This document shows, piece after piece, positions 16,318-24,234 of a DNA stretch of 51,166 nucleotides. The notes beneath the pieces are model-generated. The model had not been told where the DNA came from and made no database searches. It worked only from the letters and a program-made list of their open reading frames with translations. The position numbers and the translations under genes were made by a program. The stretch comes from Lachnospiraceae bacterium (GTDB taxonomy: Bacteria; Bacillota; Clostridia; Lachnospirales; Lachnospiraceae). The stretch's first letter is position 1; the number at the start of each line of letters is the position of its first letter. The stretch lies in NCBI GenBank assembly GCA_017938285.1, contig JAGBBW010000128.1, forward strand, positions 1 to 51,166. Direction: 5' to 3'.

Positions 16318-16599
16318 ATGATAACCTATGAACCACTTTGGAATACTCTGCAACAAAAAGGAATAACAAAATACCAGCTCATTTACCATTGGGGAATATC
16401 CAGTAATACCTTTAGAAGAATGAGCCATAATGAGGCAATCAGCAGTACTACCTTAAATGAATTATGCCTTATTCTAAATTGCGAGGTTCAGGATATTATG
16501 CAATTTGTTACCACAGAAGAAGAACTCCAACAAATAGATGCTAAAAGAATAGAAATTAAAGAAAAATTCCACCATAAAAATAAGCCCTCAACTTCTTAA
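16318..16599 (+). CDS. Small XRE-like HTH regulator, copy 2
   Basis: 93 residues, nearly the same as 9437-9721 through the whole HTH (MITYEPLWNTL to TTEEEL), with changes mainly in the charged tail. GAAAGGAGGG lies 8 bp before ATG 16318. It remains intact although its divergent partner is a pseudogene, so it may still bind operators of both copies. Codons here are more A/T-rich than in copy 1. Confidence 0.8.
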   Translation: MITYEPLWNTLQQKGITKYQLIYHWGISSNTFRRMSHNEAISSTTLNELCLILNCEVQDIMQFVTTEEELQQIDAKRIEIKEKFHHKNKPSTS

Positions 16600-16616
16600 T
16601 TGAATGTCAAGGGCTT
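16582..16616 (+). terminator. Terminator overlapping the end of HTH copy 2
   Basis: AAGCCCT (16582-16588) pairs with AGGGCTT (16610-16616), followed by GTTGCTGTTT. Equivalent to the hairpin at 9701-9738. Confidence 0.5.
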
Positions 16617-16793
16617 GTTGCTGTTTCAGCTAACCTGTTCCTTTTAAGGTAACATGCAGTGAATCCTTTGAAATAATGGCTGTTTATGTACAGCCTTCCC
16701 AAATATCATATTTATTTTGCATTATACAGGCTGCTCCCCTATTGATTGGGGTCTATATATTATAGATAGTTGCTCCTATTTTATAACTAATAA

Positions 16794-17018
16794 TCAAAAA
16801 AATGTTGTTGCTTCTAAAAAGGAAAAAAAGAAGAAATCCACTTTTTCCAATTTTGCTGTATCTAAATCTGCATCTTTAGGCAATATACCAAACAATGAAT
16901 TTGCTATATCCACCAAATCATGCTGTGTACCAAGACCTTGTTCTAACCTGTGAATGGATTCTTTCAGTACCTTTTGATTTACAGGATTATAAAAATCATC
17001 CTTATTTTTCTTTGACAT
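16794..17018 (-). pseudogene. Chimeric antitoxin relic
   Basis: The 74-codon frame starts with KDDFYNPVNQKVLKESIHRLEQGLG, matching the C-terminal tail of the RelB/DinJ antitoxin at 12206-12475, but without its DNA-binding half. It then runs into ANSLFGILPKDADLDTAKLEKV, which looks like the tail of a different small antitoxin, and ends in a Phe-rich stretch encoded by homopolymers. The Shine-Dalgarno site is weak. I read it as a fusion of two decayed antitoxin genes, unlikely to be functional. Confidence 0.55.
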
Positions 17019-17045
17019 TGTGTTTCACTTCCCCTTAAATTAACA

Positions 17046-17070
17046 GAATCCCCTTGTAATGAGGGGATTC
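17046..17070. repeat. GAATCCCC hairpin, copy 2
   Basis: GAATCCCC/GGGGATTC stem with a 9-base loop, 11 bp after the rpn stop, so it can serve as that gene's terminator. The loop orientation is opposite to the copies at 11708 and 18195; together with 18195-18217 it brackets the rpn gene as inverted copies. Confidence 0.6.
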
Positions 17071-17080
17071 TGCATTCATC

Positions 17081-18061
17081 TTATACTGTCTGCTTACCAA
17101 ACATATTTAAGAACTCCTGTGCCATTTGAAGTGAAATCTCAAGTTTCTGCTGTAAACGTTTGAGGATATCTGGTTCAGAAAGCCCAAACTCATAGCCTGT
17201 TTCCACAATTTCTACAGCTCTGCCTTTAAGTTCGCCCATTGCTTCACTTTCTTTTGCAATTTTCTCAAACAGCGTACACATACCACCATCTCCTTTTTCA
17301 AACGCATTGTAATCGAGTTTACAATTTGCTGCACCTGCTACTGTCATAACAACAGACTTATTAACATCATGCTCTCTGGCATAGTCTATTGCCATATCTT
17401 TTGTTTCACTCATTGGTCTACTGTTATCCAAAAGAATTTCCATCAAGTTAAAGAAATCCTGATTATTGATATTGTGAAGCTTTAAATCATTTTCCCTGGC
17501 TTCTACCAACAGCATCTTATAATCATTGACAAACTGTTTCATTTCCTCTGGAATATTTAACATTTCATGAAGGGATTCTGCTCCATCCCAAGGCTTTTCG
17601 CCATAATAAACCACTACTGTAATTACTGGTACAAACTTATCAGTTTTCTTCATTTTGGAAAGAAATTCATCCTCTTCCAAGCCTTCAGAACTCTGATATT
17701 TCTTTGCATTGCTGTCATACTGCTTTTTGTAAGAACCATAGTCATATCCCATAATACGCATCGGCATGGCATAATGAATATGCTCCTGGGATTCCAGTCC
17801 AAGAAGTACAAACTGTACTCCATGTACCGTAGACTTCTTCTGAATCTTTATGTTATCTCTGGAAGCTTTGATACTTTCTGCATAATCCTTATGCTCCAAT
17901 ATTGTGGATTCCTCTGTATCCACATCCTCCAGTTCCTCTGGCAGAATTACCTGTCTTCCATCAAAAAGCACTGCATTGAACAAGTCTGCAAACTGCTCAT
18001 TGTCACTCCAGTAAAGCTTCAATACAGTATCTGGTTTCAAGTCCTGTTTCTTCTTAGCCAT
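17081..18061 (-). CDS. Rpn-family PD-(D/E)XK nuclease/putative transposase
   Basis: 326 residues, similar in layout to the Rpn (recombination-promoting nuclease) proteins common in Lachnospiraceae. The N-terminal part has the family-like FADLFNAVLFDGRQVILPEEL (about residues 24-44), then a nuclease core: ILEHKDYAESIKA (about 55), VQFVLLGLESQEHIHYAMPMRIMGYDYG (about 83-111, with the E-x-Q catalytic strand) and VPVITVVVYYGEKPWDG (about 145-161). The C-terminal part is helical and ends with LKRLQQKLEIS. GAGAGGG lies before ATG 18061. It lies between two inverted hairpin copies and next to mini-CRISPR array 2. Rpn proteins cut DNA and are linked to RecA-independent recombination; activity here is inferred. 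Confidence 0.75.
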   Translation of the reverse strand: MAKKKQDLKPDTVLKLYWSDNEQFADLFNAVLFDGRQVILPEELEDVDTEESTILEHKDYAESIKASRDNIKIQKKSTVHGVQFVLLGLESQEHIHYAMPMRIMGYDYGSYKKQYDSNAKKYQSSEGLEEDEFLSKMKKTDKFVPVITVVVYYGEKPWDGAESLHEMLNIPEEMKQFVNDYKMLLVEARENDLKLHNINNQDFFNLMEILLDNSRPMSETKDMAIDYAREHDVNKSVVMTVAGAANCKLDYNAFEKGDGGMCTLFEKIAKESEAMGELKGRAVEIVETGYEFGLSEPDILKRLQQKLEISLQMAQEFLNMFGKQTV

Positions 18062-18194
18062 ACTGTATCATACCCTCTCTTTCAGTTACAGTATACTATG
18101 AAATGCTCTTTTTTTCAAGACTTATTGCCAATTTTGCAGAACTTTTGTTCTGGTTCATTTCTGTTTATACAGTAATGTTAGCCTTAACAAACGA

Positions 18195-18217
18195 AATCCC
18201 CTCATTACAAGGGGATT
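18195..18217. repeat. GAATCCCC hairpin, copy 3
   Basis: AATCCCC/GGGGATT with loop TCATTACAA, 9 bp beyond the trailer end of CRISPR array 2, the same relation as at array 1. Confidence 0.6.
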
Positions 18218-18226
18218 CCACTTTCT

Positions 18227-18392
18227 TCTTAAATTCCTTATAGGTACGGTACAACTCTCTGGTTGTTTTATGATAATTTCAACAGGCATTCTGTTTCAAT
18301 TCCTCATAGGTACGGTACAACTTTGCTGTAGCATGCTTTTGCGCAAAGGAGGTAGAAGAAGAAGTTTCAATTCCTCATAGGTACGGTACAAC
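18227..18392 (-). CRISPR. Mini-CRISPR array 2 (three repeats, two spacers)
   Basis: The same 29-bp repeat as array 1, intact at 18293-18321 and 18364-18392 and degenerate (four mismatches) at 18227-18255. Spacers are 37 bp (18256-18292) and 42 bp (18322-18363). The transcript sense is minus, with the leader from 18393 upward; the first ~65 bp of leader are nearly identical to that of array 1 (AACACTCTTTAAGCC...). No cas gene is in the window, so crRNAs would need Cas proteins from elsewhere in the genome. The gap 18062-18905 otherwise holds the inverted-repeat element and the purL terminator. Confidence 0.85.
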
Positions 18393-18459
18393 AACACTCT
18401 TTAAGCCTTTCTTCCCTCTTATTATACTCCTTTTCCCCCATTTTTCAATCATTTTTTCA

Positions 18460-18684
18460 AAAAAGTCGGTCTACCTCAAAGTCTGAAATTCCCGCAAACC
18501 CACATATTTCCTGCGTTTCTTCCCCTGGTGATTTTTTCCTCCGAGGTAGACCGACTTTTTGCCTGTTTTTTCTCCATTTTGACCGTTTTTCCGCCGGTTT
18601 TCGGGCTGTCTAAAGTCTGAAAAACCTTTGTTTATGCCTGTTCCGGGGTAGACCGACTTTTTACCGGTTTTTTCTCCATTTCTG
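18460..18684. repeat. Inverted/direct repeat element with GTAGACCGAC motif
   Basis: AAAAAGTCGGTCTACCTC (18460-18477) is perfectly inverted at 18543-18560 across a 65-base loop. The right arm plus about 20 bp (ending TTTTTTCTCC) recurs as a direct repeat at 18645-18684. A shorter motif, AAAGTCTGAAA, also occurs twice (18478 and 18612). No ORF is inside. It abuts the CRISPR leader. It may be a decayed non-coding mobile element or nested terminators. Confidence 0.7.
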
Positions 18685-18745
18685 CCACTTTCCAGTACCG
18701 CAACCGATACAGCCCAATTTACCTGTTCCGTTTGAAAACTCCGTA

Positions 18746-18793
18746 AAAAATGACCCTGAAACAGGAGTGTCCTCCCACTTCAAGGTCATTTTT
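18746..18793 (-). terminator. purL terminator (duplicated hairpin, copy 2)
   Basis: AAAAATGACCCTGAA pairs with TTCAAGGTCATTTTT, about 110 bp beyond the purL stop. Related in sequence to 11621-11666. Confidence 0.65.
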
Positions 18794-18905
18794 CTCTCTT
18801 ATTCTACTTTTCAGCTCTTCCTAAATCATCCGGGAAGGTAACTCCTTCTGCCGCTGGAGGATAAAGAATAGTGTCTGTTATTTTATTCCAATTCTTTCCA
18901 TTTTC

Positions 18906-21900
18906 TTACTTAAAGTAACTTACACCGCTAAGGAAGATCTTCTGGTCCTGGTCTCCATAAATATTCATAGCCACACCATCACCACGACGCTCAGAGTGAG
19001 CCATCTTACCAAGTACACGGCCATCCGGGCTGGTAATACCTTCGATTGCCCAGTAGGAAGCGTTTGGATTGAAGTCTTCATCCATGGTTGGGTTGCCGTC
19101 CAGGTCAACGTACTGGGTTGCAATCTGGCCGTTAGCTGCTAACTTCTCTAACCATTCCTTACTTGCTACGAAACGTCCTTCACCGTGGGAAGCAGGGATT
19201 GCGTAAACGCCGCCCAGTTCTGCCTTCATAAGCCATGGGGACTTGTTGGTAACCACCTTGGTGTAAACGGACTTGGAAATGTGGCGTCCGATGTTGTTTC
19301 TTGTCAGTGTTGGAGAATCATCCTTCTGTGGAGTGATTTCACCGTAAGGAACAAGACCCAGCTTGATAATTGCCTGGAAACCGTTACAGATACCAAGGGC
19401 AAGACCGTCTCTTTCCTTTAACAGGGTGTTGACAGCGTCGGTAATTCTTGCATTCTGGAATGCAGTTGCAATGAACTTACCGGAACCGTCCGGTTCGTCA
19501 CCGGCGGAGAAGCCGCCTGGGAACATGAGAATCTGTGCTTCCCTGATTGCCTTTTCAAAAGCAAGGACGGACTCTCTGATGTCTGCTTCATTTCTATTTC
19601 TGAATACGACGGTATTTACATTGGCACCTGCTGCTTCGAAGGCACGGAGGGTATCATATTCACAGTTGGTACCTGGGAATACCGGAATAAATACGGTAGG
19701 CTTAGCCACCTTATTCTTTGCGGTATAAACCGTCTTTGCGTCAAACAGTACCTTTGGAGCTTCGGTTTCCTTTACCTTGGAGCGGGTTGGGAATACTCTC
19801 TCCAGTGTATCGGTCCATGCTGCAATGGCATCATCCATGGAAATCTTAGCGTCACCATAAACAAATGCTGCTTCTTCGGTAACTTCACCGATAACCTCGT
19901 AAGCAACCTCTAATAAATCTAATTTCATGAAATCGCTTTCGGAAACTTCTGCCAGGATTTCACCGTAAGCCGGAGCAAATAACGCTTCTTTGGATACACA
20001 TTTGTCACAAATCTTTGCACCAAGCTTGTTACCAAATGCCATCTTGCTGACTGCTTCTGCAATACCCTTGGCACCCAGAGCGTACATGGAAGCCATGGCT
20101 CCGGTTCTTGCCAGTGTGGTAATCTTGGTCATCTGTGCCATGAAATCATCGTAATCCGGCAGGCTGTACTGGTCTTTCTTCATGTTAAACTTTACAAGCT
20201 TGTTGCCGGCCTTCTTAAGTTCACCTGTGACAACATCACTGGTCTTTGCAATATCCACAGCGAAGGAAACCAGTGTCGGAGGTACATCGATATCCTGGAA
20301 GGTACCGGACATACTGTCCTTACCGCCGATGGATGGAAGTCCCAACTTCATCTGTGCCTCGTAAGCACCAAGAAGTGCTGCCAAAGGCTCACCCCAGCGC
20401 TTAGGGTCATTACCTAAACGACGGAAGTACTCCTGGAAGGTGAAACGGATCTTTGTATGGTCACCACCTGCTGCCACAATCTTGGCAACGGAGGAAATTA
20501 CTGCGTATGCTGCACCGTGGTATGGGCTCCAGCTGGACAGATATGGGTCGAAGCCATAGCTCATCATGGTAACGGTGTCGCACTTGCCACGAAGCACCGG
20601 AAGCTTTGCAATCATGGTCTGCACCGGTGTCAGCTGGTACTTACCGCCGTAAGGCATGGTAACGGTGGACGCACCGATGGAAGAGTCGAACATTTCCACC
20701 AGACCCTTCTTGGAACAGCTGTTTAAGTCTGCCAGCATAGCCAGCCATTCCTTTTCGATACCTTCCTTGCCAGCCAGAACGCCTTCGTTCTTCGCCAGCT
20801 TCTTATTGGTACGGGCTGCTGCATAGCCAGCACCCTTGTTAAAGTAGTTATCCTCCGCCTTAGGCATGGTAACCACTGCGGTTGTTTCCTGATGGGCACC
20901 GTTGGTATCCAGGAACTTTCTTGCGATATTAACGATTTCCTTGCCTCTCCAGGAAAGAACCAGTCTCTTTTCTTCTGTTACTTCTGCAACAGCCACTGCC
21001 TCTAAGTTTTCTTCTGCTGCAAATGCAAGCATAGCATCTACATCCTTGGCAGCAACTACAAGTGCCATACGCTCCTGGGATTCGGAAATGGCAAGCTCGG
21101 TACCGTCAAGACCTGCGTACTTCTTTGGCACCTTGTCAAGGTCAACACGGAGACCGTCAGCCAGCTCACCGATGGCAACGGAAACACCGCCGGCACCGAA
21201 GTCGTTACACTTCTTGATTAACTTCGTTACTTCTTCCCTGCGGAATAATCTCTGCAGCTTACGCTCGGTTGGGGCATTACCCTTCTGGACTTCTGCGCCA
21301 CAGGTTGCAATGGATTCAGTGGTATGTGCCTTGGAGGAACCGGTTGCACCGCCACAGCCGTCACAACCGGTACGTCCACCCATTAAGATGATGATATCGC
21401 CCGGATCGGAATTTTCACGGATTACGTTTCGTCTTGGAGCGGCACCCATAACAGCACCGATTTCCAGTCTCTTTGCCACATAGTTTGGATGGTAGATTTC
21501 ATCAACCAGACCAGTAGCCAGACCAATCTGGTTACCATAGGAGCTGTAACCATTGGCGGCACCAGTAACAATCTTTCTCTGAGGAAGCTTACCGGAAAGT
21601 GTGTCCTTAATTGCTACGGTAGGGTCAGCAGCACCGGTCACACGCATTGCCTGGTATACATAACCACGACCGCTCAGTGGGTCACGGATAGCACCGCCAA
21701 GACAGGTAGCCGCACCACCGAATGGCTCGATTTCGGTTGGATGGTTGTGGGTCTCGTTCTTGAAGAATACCAGCCACTCTTCGGTCTGGCCATCGATTTC
21801 CACAGGAACGATAATGGAGCAGGCATTGATTTCATCAGATACTTCCATATCCTCTAACTTGCCGTCTGCTCTTAACTGCTTCATGGCAAATACAGCAAGG

Positions 21901-22730
21901 TCCATTAAGCAGACAAACTTATCATCACGACCGGCATACATTACTTCGCGGCTCTTTAAATAGTTCTGGTAGGAAGCCTCGATTGGTGCTCTGTAATCGC
22001 CGTCTTCGAAGGAAACATCGGTTAATTCGGTGGAGAAGGTGGTGTGACGGCAGTGGTCAGACCAGTAAGTATCCAGCACACGGATTTCGGTTACGGATGG
22101 ATCTCTCTTCTCTTCGTTCTTAAAATAATTCTGGATATGTAAGAAATCCTTGAAAGTCATGGCAAGACCCAGGGAATCATACAGTGCCTTCAGTTCATTT
22201 TCCGGCATATCCTTAAAACCATTATAAATAATAACGTCAGCAGGATCTTCAAATACCGTTGCCAGTGTTTCCGGCTTCGCCTCGGAAGCTGCACGGGAAT
22301 CTACCGGATTAATGCAGTAGCCCTTAATCTGCTCTACTTCTTCGTCCGATACGGAACCGCTTAACACGTAAGTGGTTGCACTGCGGATGACAGGCTCCTC
22401 GCTCTCGTTTAAGAGCTTTACACACTGCTCTGCGGAGTCTGCTCTCTGGTCAAACTGGCCTGGAAGATATTCTACGGAGAATACCTTGTCTCCTGCGTTC
22501 ATTTCGAAGTTTTCTTCGTATACATAATCTACCGGAGGCTCAGAAAACACGGTAACTAATGCTTTCTTATAAGTTTCCTCACTTACATTTTCCACATCGT
22601 AACGCACAAGAACACGCACACCAGATACGGTCTGGATGTTTAAGTATTCTTTGATTTCATTCATGAGTTCTTCAGCTCTGACTGCATAAGCCGGCTTCTT
22701 TTCGGCATAAACTCTTCTTACATTAGCCAT
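18906..22730 (-). CDS. purL: Phosphoribosylformylglycinamidine synthase, single chain
   Basis: Fourth step of purine synthesis: FGAR + ATP + Gln to FGAM. 1274 residues in one chain, the size of the clostridial long form, with an N-terminal PurS-like region, two PurM-like halves (DTYWSDHCRHTTF and HNHPTEIEPFGGAATCLGGAIRDPLSGRG in the first, GGKDSMSG in the second) and a C-terminal class I glutaminase (about 1012-1274). The glutaminase has FPGGFSAGDEPDGSGK, nucleophile Cys1115 in LGICNGFQ, and His1182 in SHGEG. GGAGGT lies before ATG 22730. No other pur gene is adjacent. A MITE-like insertion sits in its leader about 30 bp upstream. Confidence 0.97.
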   Translation of the reverse strand: MANVRRVYAEKKPAYAVRAEELMNEIKEYLNIQTVSGVRVLVRYDVENVSEETYKKALVTVFSEPPVDYVYEENFEMNAGDKVFSVEYLPGQFDQRADSAEQCVKLLNESEEPVIRSATTYVLSGSVSDEEVEQIKGYCINPVDSRAASEAKPETLATVFEDPADVIIYNGFKDMPENELKALYDSLGLAMTFKDFLHIQNYFKNEEKRDPSVTEIRVLDTYWSDHCRHTTFSTELTDVSFEDGDYRAPIEASYQNYLKSREVMYAGRDDKFVCLMDLAVFAMKQLRADGKLEDMEVSDEINACSIIVPVEIDGQTEEWLVFFKNETHNHPTEIEPFGGAATCLGGAIRDPLSGRGYVYQAMRVTGAADPTVAIKDTLSGKLPQRKIVTGAANGYSSYGNQIGLATGLVDEIYHPNYVAKRLEIGAVMGAAPRRNVIRENSDPGDIIILMGGRTGCDGCGGATGSSKAHTTESIATCGAEVQKGNAPTERKLQRLFRREEVTKLIKKCNDFGAGGVSVAIGELADGLRVDLDKVPKKYAGLDGTELAISESQERMALVVAAKDVDAMLAFAAEENLEAVAVAEVTEEKRLVLSWRGKEIVNIARKFLDTNGAHQETTAVVTMPKAEDNYFNKGAGYAAARTNKKLAKNEGVLAGKEGIEKEWLAMLADLNSCSKKGLVEMFDSSIGASTVTMPYGGKYQLTPVQTMIAKLPVLRGKCDTVTMMSYGFDPYLSSWSPYHGAAYAVISSVAKIVAAGGDHTKIRFTFQEYFRRLGNDPKRWGEPLAALLGAYEAQMKLGLPSIGGKDSMSGTFQDIDVPPTLVSFAVDIAKTSDVVTGELKKAGNKLVKFNMKKDQYSLPDYDDFMAQMTKITTLARTGAMASMYALGAKGIAEAVSKMAFGNKLGAKICDKCVSKEALFAPAYGEILAEVSESDFMKLDLLEVAYEVIGEVTEEAAFVYGDAKISMDDAIAAWTDTLERVFPTRSKVKETEAPKVLFDAKTVYTAKNKVAKPTVFIPVFPGTNCEYDTLRAFEAAGANVNTVVFRNRNEADIRESVLAFEKAIREAQILMFPGGFSAGDEPDGSGKFIATAFQNARITDAVNTLLKERDGLALGICNGFQAIIKLGLVPYGEITPQKDDSPTLTRNNIGRHISKSVYTKVVTNKSPWLMKAELGGVYAIPASHGEGRFVASKEWLEKLAANGQIATQYVDLDGNPTMDEDFNPNASYWAIEGITSPDGRVLGKMAHSERRGDGVAMNIYGDQDQKIFLSGVSYFK

Positions 22731-22761
22731 CGGACTTTACCTCCAAGTTCATTCGTTATTT

Positions 22762-22912
22762 TTTACAGGGTAACTATTCAGTACCTTCATAATTACGATT
22801 CGCAAATCCATGAAAATCAGCTTCGCTGATGGGATTTGCTCACCCCCTGAATCACTGTCATACGACCTCATCAGCAAGTGATTCGGTCTGTGCTGAATAG
22901 TTACTTTACAGG
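22762..22912. mobile_element. MITE-like element with 8-bp target duplication
   Basis: A 135-bp element (22770-22904) begins GTAACTATTCAG and ends CTGAATAGTTAC, perfect 12-bp terminal inverted repeats (15 with one mismatch). It is flanked on both sides by the 8-bp direct repeat TTTACAGG (22762-22769 and 22905-22912), the mark of a transposition event. Inside are two further hairpins (GCAAATCC...GGATTTGC and GAATCACT...AGTGATTC) and no ORF. It lies between the purL start and its likely upstream promoter, so the transcript leader would fold into a cloverleaf. The rest of 22731-23020 shows no gene. Confidence 0.8.
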
Positions 22913-23020
22913 TTACAAAAAAGGACCTTCTATTATCCTTGTCTTTTATTTTAACACAGAGTCTGTTATTATGAAAATTAATAAATTTTAATACTTTTAT
23001 AAATCAGGCTAATTACCCTC

Positions 23021-23944
23021 CTAAACATACTCAAAATACTCCAGCAGTTTCTTATAACTATCCTGGGAAGCTCTGCACGTTTCTACTAAATATCCTTTTT
23101 CCGTTGTATATTCCTTTAGCCCTCTACGATAATACTCTTTGGAAACATCCTCAATTATAAACGGCGGTATATTATTTTTTAAGCATTCCTTAAACATAAT
23201 CAGTCTGCCTACACGCCCATTGCCATCCTGGAATGGATGTATTTTCTCAAATCTGTAATGAAACTCAATAATATCTTCAAATGTGATATTACTGTTTTCC
23301 CTGTATATTTTTAGTAACTGCTTTATTTCCGCCGCAACGTTGGAAGGATGGGCAGTCTCCACCATATCCCCAATCATATTGGGACGTTTCTTGTAATCAC
23401 CAACCGCAAACCATTCTTTCTGGCTGTCTGTTGTTCCACTTTTTAACAGCAGATGAATCTGTTTCATGATTTCTTCTGACAATTCCTTCTCTGCCACGGA
23501 CAAAATGTAATCAAAACATCGGAAATGATTTACTGTTTCAATAATATCATCGACTTTCTCATATCCTTCCGTCACTCCAATGGTCTGGGTTTCATAAATA
23601 CTTCTCGTCTGTTCTTCCGTCAGTTTACTGCCCTCCATGTGGTTGGAATTGTATGCCAGTCTGACCTGTGTCTGATGATATAATCCACCTTTTAACTTCA
23701 TGTCTTTTTCTTCCCTGAGTCTGAACAGTATGGAAGTTTCCTCTATTTCTTTTTCATAGGACAAAACAGCACCCGGCTGGCAGTCAAAAAACTTACATAA
23801 ACTCTGAATGGTTGACATGGCAACCTCTTCATTTTTTGCCAGCTTTGCCATAGTCGCAGAAGATATTCCCAGCTCTTTTTTTAATTTTTCTTTCGTGATT
23901 TCCCTCTCTTCCATCATCAAAAACAATTTTTTATAGGAAATCAT
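23021..23944 (-). CDS. Fic-domain protein with N-terminal XRE-type HTH
   Basis: 307 residues. Residues 1-66 form a Cro/C1-like helix-turn-helix similar to the small regulators at 9437 and 16318. SNHMEG at about 100-105 fits the inhibitory helix motif (S/T)xxxE(G/N), placing it with Fic proteins carrying their own inhibitor N-terminal to the fold. The Fic motif HPFQDGNGRVGR (about 236-247) is complete, so AMP (or other NMP) transfer to a target hydroxyl is expected. The unusual part is the fused DNA-binding domain, which suggests autoregulation. Single gene; target unknown. Confidence 0.88.
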   Translation of the reverse strand: MISYKKLFLMMEEREITKEKLKKELGISSATMAKLAKNEEVAMSTIQSLCKFFDCQPGAVLSYEKEIEETSILFRLREEKDMKLKGGLYHQTQVRLAYNSNHMEGSKLTEEQTRSIYETQTIGVTEGYEKVDDIIETVNHFRCFDYILSVAEKELSEEIMKQIHLLLKSGTTDSQKEWFAVGDYKKRPNMIGDMVETAHPSNVAAEIKQLLKIYRENSNITFEDIIEFHYRFEKIHPFQDGNGRVGRLIMFKECLKNNIPPFIIEDVSKEYYRRGLKEYTTEKGYLVETCRASQDSYKKLLEYFEYV

Positions 23945-24087
23945 ATCCTTTCAGCTCCTTCCTGTACCTATATCATATCATGCGCATTTATTTTTGTAAA
24001 TATATCATCTTTAGATGTCTAAATACTGAAAATGAGTATTATAAATTTTAATACTTTTATTATTTGCACTAATGTGATAACATAGAA

Positions 24088-24159
24088 GCAGAACAAAGTT
24101 CTGCAAATAGAGACCGACACCGGAAAAACAAGTTTTTCCGGGGGCTGACTCTGTTTGTG
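24088..24159 (+). promoter_or_regulatory. Structured leader before the LysR gene
   Basis: GCAGAAC-aaa-GTTCTGC (24088-24104), followed by a long imperfect hairpin centred on CGGAAAAA-caag-TTTTTCCG (24121-24140). Its arms extend to CAAATAGAG on the left and CTCTGTTTG on the right with a few mismatches. It could be an attenuator or a small RNA. I could not match it to a known riboswitch class. Confidence 0.45.
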
Positions 24160-24234
24160 GAACATGGATTTTGTTCCTGTTGTGCTCATTTTATGAACCA
24201 CTTTCCCAACCCCATAAGAAAAGGAGGGATTTCC

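Noticed and set aside
16678-16760. Small hairpins GGCTGT...ACAGCC and CCCC...GGGG after HTH copy 2
   Set aside because: Short, common-looking stems with no repeat elsewhere in the window; not enough to name an element.
22731-23000. Purine-type riboswitch in front of purL
   Set aside because: The folds are explained by a transposed element with terminal inverted repeats and a target duplication; no purine-aptamer core was seen.
24088-24170. T-box or other known riboswitch before the LysR gene
   Set aside because: No T-box consensus or other aptamer core found; only simple hairpins.
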